Below the pieces are notes generated by a model. It saw only the letters and a list, made by a program, of their open reading frames with translations, was not told the DNA's origin and searched no databases. Shown piece by piece: positions 1 through 6,823 of a stretch of 17,729 nucleotides of DNA (positions are counted from its first letter, which is position 1; each line of letters starts with the position of its first letter). Source of the stretch: Eikenella sp963515595 (GTDB taxonomy: Bacteria > Pseudomonadota > Gammaproteobacteria > Burkholderiales > Neisseriaceae); the NCBI GenBank assembly GCA_963515595.1, contig CAUPYH010000034.1:1-17729 (forward strand), given 5' to 3'. Position numbers and translations under genes: made by a program.

Positions 1-2
1 AA

Positions 3-365
3 ATCGCCGGCTTCGTAACGCGCGGGCGCGGCATTTCCATCCACCGCATCGGCTGCGCCTCTTTCCAGAAACTCGCCGCCGACGCGGCCGAAAAAGTCGT
101 ACCGGCCTGCTGGGCCGGCGTGCCTGCCGGGCAAGTGTTTGCCGTGGATATCGAAGTATCCGCCCAAGACCGCAACGGTCTGTTGCGCGATATTTCCGAA
201 GCACTGGCACGACACAAACTCAACGTAACCGCCGTGCAAACCCAATCGCGCAACCTGCAAGCCAGCCTGCGCTTCACGTTGGAAGTACATCAGGTGGACG
301 ACCTGCCCCACGTGCTCGCCAGCCTCGCCAACGTGAAAGGCGTAACCGGCGTGAGTAGGCTGTAG
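3..365 (+). CDS. relA: RelA/SpoT-family (p)ppGpp synthetase/hydrolase, C-terminal fragment
   Basis: Partial gene, open at the left edge; 120 codons are present and the start lies outside the window. The visible part begins with GFVTRGRGISIHRIGC (about residues 4-19 of the fragment). This is the glycine-rich segment with a conserved Cys/His pair found just before the C-terminal ACT domain of long RelA/SpoT (RSH) proteins. It is followed by an ACT domain (FAVDIEVSAQDRNGLLRDIS onward) running to the stop. Long RSH enzymes make or degrade the alarmone (p)ppGpp in response to starvation; this C-terminal part is regulatory and contacts the ribosome or sensor partners. The catalytic half is not visible, so RelA cannot be told from SpoT here; relA is the likelier name but provisional. 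A DUS hairpin follows 20 bases after the stop, and glnD, another nutritional regulator, is next on the same strand. Confidence 0.85.
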   Translation: MAGFVTRGRGISIHRIGCASFQKLAADAAEKVVPACWAGVPAGQVFAVDIEVSAQDRNGLLRDISEALARHKLNVTAVQTQSRNLQASLRFTLEVHQVDDLPHVLASLANVKGVTGVSRL

Positions 366-385
366 GCATATGGTTTGACCGGATA

Positions 386-425
386 AGGCTACCTGAAAAC
401 CCAATCAAATATTTTCAGGTAGCCT
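386..425 (+). terminator. DUS inverted repeat, likely terminator after relA/spoT
   Basis: A forward DUS (386-397) and a reverse DUS (414-425) form a 14-bp stem, AGGCTACCTGAAAA against TTTTCAGGTAGCCT, with a 12-base loop. It lies 20 bases after the stop of the preceding gene. The trailing strand is only weakly T-rich, so termination is inferred from position and from the known habit of Neisseriaceae of using paired DUS as terminators. Confidence 0.7.
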
Positions 426-474
426 TCCCATTCCCATCCCAAGGCTACCATCACCCCATCCAAGGAATCCCACC

Positions 475-3027
475 ATGCCGCAATCCCCGCAGCTTTTGGC
501 GCAAGAGCTGGCCGAGCACAAACGGCAAATCGTTGCCGACTACCGCCGCCACCGCAGCCCGCAGCGTTTTTTTGCTGCCTACAGCGCCCTGCTCTCGCAC
601 ACCGTTACCGCGCTGTGGCGGCAAATGCAGCCGGAAGGAGAGCTGGCGCTGCTGGCGTTGGGCGGCTTCGGGCGCGGCGAGATGTATCCGCATTCCGACG
701 TGGATTTGGGCATTGCAGCGGCCGATTCCCTGAATGACACACAACAACAGCAAATTGAAACTTGGCTGCAAACCCTGTGGGATATGGGGCTGAACCCCTC
801 GCTGAAAACCGGCAGCGTGGCCGAGCTGTGCGCCGGGGCGGAGGAAGACTTAACCGGCGACACCTCGCTCCTCGAAGCCCGCCTACTCCACGGCAGCCAA
901 GAATTATTTGCCCGCCTGCACCGCGATTTGGACGTGCAGCGCGACCTGACGGCCTTTGCCGAAGGCAAACTGCTGGAATTGCAGCAGCGGCACCTGAAAG
1001 CGCAAGCAGGCAGCAGCCTGGAGCCAAACCTGAAAACCTGCCCCGGCGGCCTGCGCGATATCCACACCATGCTCTGGCTGGCGCGGGTGCAGGGCATTTC
1101 GCCGCAGCTGCACCGCCTGGCCCGCCAAGGCATCCTCACCCGCACCGAAGCGGCCATGTTGCGCCGCAGCCACCGCAGCCTGGCACGCATCCGCATCGAG
1201 CTGCACCTGGCCGCCGGCAAGCCGCAGGAGCAGCTGCGTTTCGACTTGCAGCCGCAGGTGGCCTACGCGCTGGGCTACACCGATGAAAGCAAACAAGTGC
1301 GCAGCGAGCGGCTGATGCACACGCTCTACCGCGCGGTGAAAACCGTGAAACAGCTGGGCGGCATCCTGCTGCCGATGCTGCGCGGGCGTATTTCCTCGCC
1401 GCTGCCGCGCGTGGCGCTGGATTTAGACGAACACTATTTCCAAGTAAACAACCTCATCGCCGTGCGCGACAAAACCCTGTTCCGCCGCGAGCCGCAGCAT
1501 ATTTTCAAGGTGCTGGAACTGTGGCAGCAATACAGCAACCTCGCCGGCCTCGCCCCCGAAACCCTGCGCGCCTGGTGGCAGGCGGTGCAGAAAACCGACA
1601 CCCGTTTTTATGCCGATCCGGCCAACCGCCGCCGCTTCGTGGGTTTCTTCCGCCATGGCGGCGGGCTCACCCACCTGCTGCGCTTCCTCAACCTCTACGG
1701 CGCACTTTCGCATTACCTGCCCGAGTGGGGCAAAATCGTCGGCCTGCTGCAGCACGACCTGTTCCACGTTTATCCCGTGGACGACCACATCCTGATGGTG
1801 GTGCGCAATATGCGCCGGCTGGCTCTGGAGGCGCACAGCCACGAGCTGCCTTTTGCCAGCGCCCTGATGCACGCCTTCGAGCGCAAACCCGTGCTGTATT
1901 TGGCCGCCCTGTTTCACGACATCGCCAAGGGGCGCGGTGGCGACCATGCCGAACTGGGCATGGAAGACGCCCGCCGCTTCGCCGCCGACCATTTCCTGAG
2001 CCAATATGAAACCGACTTGCTCGTGTGGCTGGTGGGCAACCATCTTTTGATGTCGCTCACCGCGCAGAAAGAAGACATCCAAGACCCGGCCGTGGTGGCC
2101 GCCTTCTGCCGCCGCGTGCAAACGCCCGAGCGGCTCACCGCGCTTTACCTGCTTACCGTGGCCGATATGCGCGGCACCAACCCCAAAATCTGGAATGCTT
2201 GGAAAGCCAGCCTGCTCGAAACCCTGTTCCGCTCCGCCCTGCAATACTTCGGCGGCCAAACCACCAGCCGCGACATGGCCGTGAGCCGCCGCCAGCAAAA
2301 AGCCCGCCAGGCCTTGGCCGAAGCGGGCGTGGGCGAAGCGCAAAGCCGCGAACTGTGGCAGCAGCTCGGGCAGGCCTATTTCGTGCGCCACAGCGCCGAC
2401 ATCATCCTGTGGCACCTGCCCCTGCTTGCTGCCGATGCCGCAACGCCCCAAGCCCACATCCGCCCCCTGAGCGCAACCGGCGGCCTGCAAGTGATGGTGT
2501 TTATGCCCAACCGCGACCGCCTGTTTGCCGGCTTGTGCCGCCTGTTCGGCCGCCACCAGCTCGGCATCCTCGCCGCCCACGCCTACGTTACCGACCACCA
2601 ATACATCCTCGACACCTTCGTGCTGCAACTGCCCGCCAACTGCCTCGCCGACGACATCGAGCGCATCAGCAGCCGCCTGCAGCAAGCATTAAACCAATTC
2701 GTGCACCACCCGCCTACCGCCGCCGAGCCCACGCCCCACCAGCTGAGCCGCCGCCTGCGCCACCTGCCCATCGCCCCGCGCATCACCCTCTCCGCCGAAG
2801 AAACCGCCGGCGCCTACACCCTGGAAATCATCACCGCCAACCGCGCCTTCCTGCTGGCCGACATCGCCGACGTGTTCGCCCAGCTCAACATCAGCCTCAG
2901 CTACGCCGCCATCGCCACCTTCGACGAACGCGTGGAAGACAGCTTCCTAATCCGCCATCCCCAGCTGGCCGACACCGCCTTCCAGCTCAAACTCGAACGG
3001 ATGCTGCTGGAACGCCTAGGCGGCTAA
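475..3027 (+). CDS. glnD: [Protein-PII] uridylyltransferase / uridylyl-removing enzyme GlnD
   Basis: 850 residues, the usual GlnD length. GlnD senses glutamine and adds or removes UMP on the PII signal protein (GlnB/GlnK), thereby controlling glutamine synthetase and nitrogen regulation in the cytoplasm. The order of domains is complete. The nucleotidyltransferase motif GGFGRGE (63-69) is followed by SDVDL (74-78), whose two Asp are the metal ligands. A helical linker with LKTCPGGLRDI follows. The HD phosphohydrolase domain contains HDIAKGRGGDHAELG with the His-Asp at 481-482, which carries the removing activity. Two ACT domains at about 671-740 and 779-850 bind glutamine. The ATG at 475 is preceded by AAGGAA at a suitable distance. 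No frameshift or missing motif was seen. Long open frames on the other strand across this gene are codon-bias shadows. Confidence 0.97.
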   Translation: MPQSPQLLAQELAEHKRQIVADYRRHRSPQRFFAAYSALLSHTVTALWRQMQPEGELALLALGGFGRGEMYPHSDVDLGIAAADSLNDTQQQQIETWLQTLWDMGLNPSLKTGSVAELCAGAEEDLTGDTSLLEARLLHGSQELFARLHRDLDVQRDLTAFAEGKLLELQQRHLKAQAGSSLEPNLKTCPGGLRDIHTMLWLARVQGISPQLHRLARQGILTRTEAAMLRRSHRSLARIRIELHLAAGKPQEQLRFDLQPQVAYALGYTDESKQVRSERLMHTLYRAVKTVKQLGGILLPMLRGRISSPLPRVALDLDEHYFQVNNLIAVRDKTLFRREPQHIFKVLELWQQYSNLAGLAPETLRAWWQAVQKTDTRFYADPANRRRFVGFFRHGGGLTHLLRFLNLYGALSHYLPEWGKIVGLLQHDLFHVYPVDDHILMVVRNMRRLALEAHSHELPFASALMHAFERKPVLYLAALFHDIAKGRGGDHAELGMEDARRFAADHFLSQYETDLLVWLVGNHLLMSLTAQKEDIQDPAVVAAFCRRVQTPERLTALYLLTVADMRGTNPKIWNAWKASLLETLFRSALQYFGGQTTSRDMAVSRRQQKARQALAEAGVGEAQSRELWQQLGQAYFVRHSADIILWHLPLLAADAATPQAHIRPLSATGGLQVMVFMPNRDRLFAGLCRLFGRHQLGILAAHAYVTDHQYILDTFVLQLPANCLADDIERISSRLQQALNQFVHHPPTAAEPTPHQLSRRLRHLPIAPRITLSAEETAGAYTLEIITANRAFLLADIADVFAQLNISLSYAAIATFDERVEDSFLIRHPQLADTAFQLKLERMLLERLGG

Positions 3028-3031
3028 GCGC

Positions 3032-3103
3032 AGGCTACCTGAAAACCAATATGCGCGAACCGCATACTGGTTCTAGCGGCTGCTTCCGATTTTCAGGTAG
3101 CCT
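3032..3103 (+). terminator. DUS inverted repeat after glnD
   Basis: Forward DUS 3032-3043 and reverse DUS 3092-3103 start 4 bases after the glnD stop. They are 48 bases apart, so the loop is long. The 3' arm is followed by TTTAAGG. It is the first of three consecutive hairpins between convergent genes. Confidence 0.6.
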
Positions 3104-3114
3104 TTAAGGGCAAA

Positions 3115-3137
3115 CGGGTAGGATTAACACCTACCCG
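3115..3137. terminator. Small GC-rich hairpin between two DUS hairpins
   Basis: CGGGTAGG (3115-3122) pairs perfectly with CCTACCCG (3130-3137) around the 7-base loop ATTAACA. It contains no DUS. It sits between the two DUS hairpins in the glnD / minus-strand gene convergent space. A terminator or RNA-stability role is inferred only from position. Confidence 0.45.
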
Positions 3138-3149
3138 CAGCAATAACAA

Positions 3150-3189
3150 AGGCTACCTGAAAATCGGGAATCCCTTTTTCAGGTAGCCT
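3150..3189. terminator. DUS inverted repeat, likely bidirectional terminator
   Basis: Forward DUS 3150-3161 and reverse DUS 3178-3189. The loop contains GGGAATCCC, so the hairpin can extend. It lies 34 bases beyond the stop of the minus-strand gene (3223-3687) and faces glnD from the other side, so it can serve both convergent genes. Confidence 0.65.
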
Positions 3190-3222
3190 CATCGTTTCAG
3201 GCCATACCGCCCGGCCTACTGT

Positions 3223-3687
3223 TTAGCGGCGGACGTAAGGCCTTACACAAGTTTCCACTGCCCGGTCCATCTTGCTGTTGAGATCGCGTTTTTCCCGCGA
3301 ACTCAGTTGTCCAAACCGTTCCGCTTCGAGTATACGCAGGAACTCTTGGGAGCTGGGGAACTGCTTGGCCAGCTCATCGTAGACGCAATTACACACCCTG
3401 TTGATCTGCCCGCGGCTCAAGCCGGTATCGGACACATTAAGGCCTTCGATGCAAAAGTTCACCACCGTACCGTGGTAATGCTGGAGCGAGCGGGGTGTGG
3501 TGTCGCGTTGGATTGGGGCTTGGTAGTCGCGGTATCCTTGCTGCTGTACACCACGATTCTCTTGGATTTGGCTGTTCAGCCTATCCGCCAGCCACGGATC
3601 GAAACCATCTGCCCAAGCCAAAGCTGTACTGCCCAACAATACCGCCGCCAATGCGCCTGCCGCCGTGTTGATCAGGGTTCGTTTCAT
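3223..3687 (-). CDS. Small secreted four-cysteine protein of unknown function
   Basis: 154 residues. The N-terminus MKRTLINTAAGALAAVLLGS and following ALAWA form a clear Sec signal peptide with likely cleavage after Ala26, so the mature protein of about 128 residues should be periplasmic or secreted. Four cysteines remain, at 79, 99, 101 and 147, including a CNC motif. This even number suggests two disulfides. The middle (about 40-70) is Gln/Arg-rich and low in hydrophobic residues; the C-terminal half looks helical and charged. I do not recognise the family. The start is supported by AGGAGC eight bases before the ATG and by a good sigma70-type promoter at 3741-3768. It is a single-gene unit, with a promoter in front and a DUS hairpin behind. 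Function is unknown; nothing in the neighbours indicates a partner. Confidence 0.8.
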   Translation of the reverse strand: MKRTLINTAAGALAAVLLGSTALAWADGFDPWLADRLNSQIQENRGVQQQGYRDYQAPIQRDTTPRSLQHYHGTVVNFCIEGLNVSDTGLSRGQINRVCNCVYDELAKQFPSSQEFLRILEAERFGQLSSREKRDLNSKMDRAVETCVRPYVRR

Positions 3688-3740
3688 GTTGCTGCTCCTG
3701 TGTTTTCCAAGTGGGATGAAAGAAAATTATCGTTGGCGGG

Positions 3741-3768
3741 ATTCTAACAAAAAACAAAATCTTGTAAA
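3741..3768 (-). promoter_or_regulatory. Sigma70-type promoter for the secreted four-cysteine protein
   Basis: On the minus strand, TTTACA (3768-3763) and TAGAAT (3746-3741) are separated by 16 bases that include a T-run. The -10 lies about 55 bases before the start codon at 3687. A very similar sequence, T-run followed by GTTAAAATC, precedes the symporter gene at 15082-15090. Confidence 0.6.
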
Positions 3769-3784
3769 CAGCCTCGCAACGGGC

Positions 3785-3796
3785 AGGCTACCTGAA
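3785..3796 (+). repeat. Single DUS
   Basis: Exact AGGCTACCTGAA in the space between two minus-strand genes, without a paired copy. It lies upstream of the promoter at 3741-3768. Presumably a ComP-recognised uptake site only. Confidence 0.9.
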
Positions 3797-3878
3797 AACC
3801 ATCCCCTGCATTACGAGCATGCCATCCAAGCGCAGGTTTGCGCCCTCCGCCGCCGCTGTGCAAATGTGCACCGGCTGC

Positions 3879-4961
3879 TTATTCCATATTCTCTTTCAGC
3901 CACGTTTGCAGCAAAGGATTGTTGATTTGAAACGCGCTGTTGCCGAATTTGCTGATCAGGTCTTTGCGTTGCAGCTTTCTGATGGCACTTTGCACGGTGC
4001 TCACTTTCACGCTTTCCACGCCCAATATCCGGGCGGCCTGCTCTCTGAATTCCGCACCATACGGGCTCACCTCCCCCTGCGCCATCGCTTGCAGCAGCAG
4101 CCGCTCGATGGCGCTTAATGCTTTCCACTGCATGGGAATATTGCTGTTTTCCTGCATCTGCCCAAGCCGCACTTGCGCGGCGGCTTCCAGGCTGAGCGCG
4201 GGGTTGATGATCATGTCTTGAATCACGGCGCGGATATACATCGGGCTTTTGTTGAACTGCTCGAAAATGGCGTAAAACTTCTCCGAATCCAGCTGCTGCC
4301 CGGTTCGGTCGTGATAAACGCCGGCCAAAAAATCGATGAAATCCTGCCCCAAGGTGGGGAAATCCAGCGCGTGGGAAAAGTGGAAGAAGGGGGCTTTGAT
4401 GTCGTTGAACATGGCGCGCAGGCCGTTGGTGCTGCTGCCGGTAAACAGGGTTTTCACGCGGCTTTGGTTGATATCCAGGCCGGTTCGCAAGCTGCGGATC
4501 ATGCCTTCGGTATTCGGCAGCCGCGCCAATTCTTGCGCTTCGTCTAGCAGCAGCAAGGTGGGGCGGCTGTCGGCGGCGATATAGGCGATGATTTCGCTGA
4601 TGCCCGGCAGGTCGCGCGGCGGCATTTCGCGCTCCAGGCCCACGCCCAACACGTCTATCTTGGTTAGGCTGCCGAAAAAGGTTTTCACGCCGTTGCCGGT
4701 GCGGGTTTCCAAGGCAAAACGGTGTAGGGCTTCATGGAAAAACTGCGCGGTGCTGGCGCTGTCTTTGTTGTCCATGAAAGAGAAGTAAAACACATTAAAG
4801 CCGTTTTTCTCGGCGGCCGGGGCAATATCGTTGGTAAGGAATTGCGTTTTGCCCATGCGGCGCGGGGCAAACAGCGTGAATGCGTTGGATACGCCGCTTT
4901 TCAGGCTGCTGAGCAGGGCGGCGGCCAATTCGGTTCTGGGGAAATAGAGAGGGTCTTCCAT
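3879..4961 (-). CDS. Standalone AAA-type ATPase with winged-helix-like C-terminus
   Basis: 360 residues, cytoplasmic, no membrane segment. The nucleotide-binding site is recognisable: Walker A APRRMGKTQ (32-40), in which the usual first Gly is Ala; Walker B TLLLLDEAQEL (135-145); and a sensor-like TLFTGSS (171-177). This arrangement and the GMIRSLRTGLD segment resemble archaeal-type (STAND-related) ATPases often annotated only as ATP-binding protein. The last 80 or so residues (LSAIERLLLQAMAQGEVSPY... VQSAIRKLQRKDLI) look like a winged helix, which suggests DNA or protein binding. The ATG at 4961 follows AAAGGCAC. The gene stands alone, with no nuclease, transposase or toxin partner next to it, so a defence or mobile role cannot be claimed. 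ATPase class is confident, biological role unknown. Confidence 0.85.
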   Translation of the reverse strand: MEDPLYFPRTELAAALLSSLKSGVSNAFTLFAPRRMGKTQFLTNDIAPAAEKNGFNVFYFSFMDNKDSASTAQFFHEALHRFALETRTGNGVKTFFGSLTKIDVLGVGLEREMPPRDLPGISEIIAYIAADSRPTLLLLDEAQELARLPNTEGMIRSLRTGLDINQSRVKTLFTGSSTNGLRAMFNDIKAPFFHFSHALDFPTLGQDFIDFLAGVYHDRTGQQLDSEKFYAIFEQFNKSPMYIRAVIQDMIINPALSLEAAAQVRLGQMQENSNIPMQWKALSAIERLLLQAMAQGEVSPYGAEFREQAARILGVESVKVSTVQSAIRKLQRKDLISKFGNSAFQINNPLLQTWLKENME

Positions 4962-4983
4962 ACGGGTGCCTTTATGTGGGATT

Positions 4984-5038
4984 AGCCATTATTGTACTGC
5001 ATTTTGTCTAATTGTACATTTTGCATCTAATAACGTCT
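4984..5038 (-). promoter_or_regulatory. AT-rich leader with imperfect direct repeat before the ATPase gene
   Basis: Read on the minus strand, two imperfect copies of a block of about 20 bases follow each other: AGATGCAAAATGTACAATTA and AGACAAAATGCAGTACAATA. TGTACA and TACAAT spaced by 16 bases could act as -35 and -10. The repeated block is an operator-like arrangement 20-75 bases before the start codon. Promoter assignment is weak. Confidence 0.4.
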
Positions 5039-5063
5039 AAGCCGATACCCGCCCACCCTTTGC

Positions 5064-5075
5064 AGGCTACCTGAA
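5064..5075 (+). repeat. Single DUS
   Basis: Exact AGGCTACCTGAA in the divergent space between the ATPase gene (minus) and the Nudix gene (plus). No paired copy is nearby. Confidence 0.9.
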
Positions 5076-5143
5076 ACGCCGCCGTTGCCCCAGCCCGCCC
5101 GCTCCAGTAAACTGCCCGCGTTTGTCCCTTACACCGCCACACC

Positions 5144-6244
5144 ATGCCCCAAGCCCTCAACCTCCGCAACGGAACCATCACCTACGACAATTTCTTCTGG
5201 CTGCTGGAACACGCCGATAAAAACCCGGCCGACCTGCTTTTAAGCGAAGACCTGCTGCAAATCAGCTTTGGCGGCGGGCAATACCTGCTCGATGCGGGCT
5301 GGTATGGCTTCGGCCCGAGCGGGCGGTTTGGCGTGATGCTGGTGGAAAACCAAGATTGGGAACATCCGCTGCGCAAGGAATACACCCGCGAAATTAGCCG
5401 CCTGCCCGCCCTGCTGCAGGAGTGCATCGACTGGCTCTGGCACACCCGCATCGCCCCGGCCGAGGCCGACCCCCGCCCGCTGCTGCAAGTGGTGGCCGGC
5501 ATTGTGTATAACGATTGCGGCGAGGTGCTGCTCAGTTCGCGCCCCGCAGGCAAGGCCTATGCGGGCTATTGGGAATTTGCCGGCGGCAAGGTAGAGGCGG
5601 GCGAGGGCGAACTGGCGGCATTGCGCCGCGAGTTTGCCGAAGAGCTGGACATTCAAATCCACAGCGCCGTGCCGTGGCTCGCCAAAACCCACAGCTACGA
5701 ACACGCCCATGTGCGGCTGCGTTTTTTCCGTGTGCCGGCCGACGGCTGGCGCGGCGAATTGCAGGCACGCGAAGGCCAGCAATGGCGCTGGCAGCAGCCG
5801 GGGCGTTATGATGTGTCGCCCATGCTGCCGGCCAATGCCGCGCTGCTGGCGGCGCTGGCGTTGCCCACGCAGTTTTCAGGTAGCCTGAATGAGGGTTTGC
5901 ACGCGGCAGACGGTTTTTGCGTGCTGCCGCTCCATGCCACCAACCCGCCGCCGGGCAGCCGCCTGCTGGCGGACTTAGCCGATTTGGCCGCCGATACGCC
6001 GGGCGATGTACGCCGCTGGCCGCTGGTGCACTCAGCCGGCGACATTGCCGCCGCAGCCGCCGCCCAAGCCGAAGCCGCCGTGTGGCCGATAGATAACGCA
6101 ACAGCGGCGGAACAAGCCTGCACCGCGCTGGCCGAAGGCGTGCCGCTGCCGCTGGTGCTGCTGCCTGCCAATGCCGATATAGCGACGCGCTATGCCGAAC
6201 GCTGGCTCGCGGCAGGGGCGCATGCGGTGGTGCAAGGGCGATGA
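5144..6244 (+). CDS. Nudix (MutT-type) hydrolase with extra N- and C-terminal modules
   Basis: 366 residues, longer than a plain MutT (about 130). Three parts are visible. Residues 1-112 form a separate domain (LRNGTITYDNFFWLL..., WEHPLRKEY) that I do not recognise. Residues 113-235 are the Nudix domain, with QVVAGIVYNDCGEVLLSSRP and the Nudix box G148-x5-E-x7-REFAEELDI (148-170), in which the late Gly is Asp. The Tyr-Trp-Glu-Phe before the box resembles MutT of Neisseria. MutT enzymes hydrolyse 8-oxo-dGTP, avoiding mutations. Residues 250-366 are Ala-rich and may be a degenerate version of the thiamine-phosphate-synthase-like tail found on some MutT proteins. An in-frame DUS (5875-5886) encodes FSGSL exactly at the Nudix/tail junction. 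There is no clear ribosome-binding site at the ATG; the next in-frame Met is 63 codons on, still before the Nudix part. Confidence 0.8.
   Translation: MPQALNLRNGTITYDNFFWLLEHADKNPADLLLSEDLLQISFGGGQYLLDAGWYGFGPSGRFGVMLVENQDWEHPLRKEYTREISRLPALLQECIDWLWHTRIAPAEADPRPLLQVVAGIVYNDCGEVLLSSRPAGKAYAGYWEFAGGKVEAGEGELAALRREFAEELDIQIHSAVPWLAKTHSYEHAHVRLRFFRVPADGWRGELQAREGQQWRWQQPGRYDVSPMLPANAALLAALALPTQFSGSLNEGLHAADGFCVLPLHATNPPPGSRLLADLADLAADTPGDVRRWPLVHSAGDIAAAAAAQAEAAVWPIDNATAAEQACTALAEGVPLPLVLLPANADIATRYAERWLAAGAHAVVQGR
5875..5886 (-). repeat. DUS inside coding sequence of the Nudix gene
   Basis: Exact TTCAGGTAGCCT, translated in frame as part of FSGSL, at the boundary between the Nudix domain and the C-terminal tail. 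Confidence 0.9.
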
Positions 6245-6249
6245 AGATA

Positions 6250-6292
6250 TTTTCAGGTAGCCTTTGCCACATGGCATGAGGCTACCTGAAAA
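6250..6292. terminator. DUS inverted repeat with inner stem, after the Nudix gene
   Basis: Here the reverse DUS comes first (6252-6263) and the forward DUS second (6279-6290), the opposite order to most pairs. Inside, TGCC-ACAT-GGCA forms a second stem, giving a long hairpin 8 bases after the stop. The 3' side continues with A rather than T residues, so it is a poor plus-strand intrinsic terminator by sequence. Confidence 0.55.
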
Positions 6293-6314
6293 ACCAAACC
6301 GAAAGGTCAAACAA

Positions 6315-6794
6315 ATGTGGAACAAGCTTAATCCGTATTGGAAAGATATTTTGATTGCCTTGGTGCTGTATCTGCCGCTAACGGTATATACGCTGTGCTG
6401 GCCACCCTCAATCGGGTTATTGACTTTACCTTTTTTGGAAGACGTAGCTCTTGCTAATTATATTCTTCTGCTCATCCCCACCCTACTGGCTTGGCTGTTC
6501 AGTTGGAAAATGTCGAGTGTCCGGCCGTATTTTGTGTCGGGCATCTCGCTGACCATGAATTTGGGATTATGGGGGTATTGGCTGGCAGTGCTCGTGTTTG
6601 ATAACGGTGAATTATGGTTTGCATATTGGTTTTCGACACCGGCTTTAGTGATCGGCTTTATCGTGGCTTTGATACGGCAAGCAGGATCAAAAGCCGAGGG
6701 AAGGGCAACGTTTCGGACAGGTTTTCTCAACAGCTTTGTGCCGTTTTTGCTGGCCCCGATTGTCATAATACTTTTCCTAATCAGACCCAGATAA
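6315..6794 (+). CDS. AT-rich polytopic membrane protein of unknown function
   Basis: 159 residues from the ATG at 6315, which is preceded by GAAAGG at 6301-6306. An upstream in-frame start at 6264 would translate the DUS hairpin and lacks a ribosome-binding site, so I reject it. About five hydrophobic segments are visible: roughly 10-29, 42-63, 68-93, 97-118 and 137-157. There is a positively charged cytoplasmic loop (RQAGSKAEGR) before the last one. No catalytic or ligand motif was recognised. The gene uses clearly more A/T, including third positions, than its neighbours, suggesting later acquisition or relaxed selection. It is bounded by a DUS hairpin upstream and a single DUS downstream. 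Confidence 0.7.
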   Translation: MWNKLNPYWKDILIALVLYLPLTVYTLCWPPSIGLLTLPFLEDVALANYILLLIPTLLAWLFSWKMSSVRPYFVSGISLTMNLGLWGYWLAVLVFDNGELWFAYWFSTPALVIGFIVALIRQAGSKAEGRATFRTGFLNSFVPFLLAPIVIILFLIRPR

Positions 6795-6808
6795 TCCACC
6801 CAAACTTT

Positions 6809-6820
6809 TTCAGGTAGCCT
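6809..6820 (-). repeat. Single DUS overlapping the ribosome-binding region of the next gene
   Basis: Exact TTCAGGTAGCCT ending three bases before the ATG at 6824. The AGGT inside it is the only Shine-Dalgarno-like sequence before that gene, 8-11 bases from the start codon. Confidence 0.85.
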
Positions 6821-6823
6821 CTT

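Noticed and set aside
1423..2685. 420-codon minus-strand open frame inside glnD
   Set aside because: It lies wholly opposite a complete glnD with all motifs; its product is Gln/Ala/Gly/His-rich without recognisable domains. GC-rich codon bias explains it.
2025..3107. 360-codon plus-strand frame overlapping the end of glnD
   Set aside because: The product is mostly Arg, Pro and His, the usual out-of-frame reading of GC-rich genes, and it runs through a DUS hairpin.
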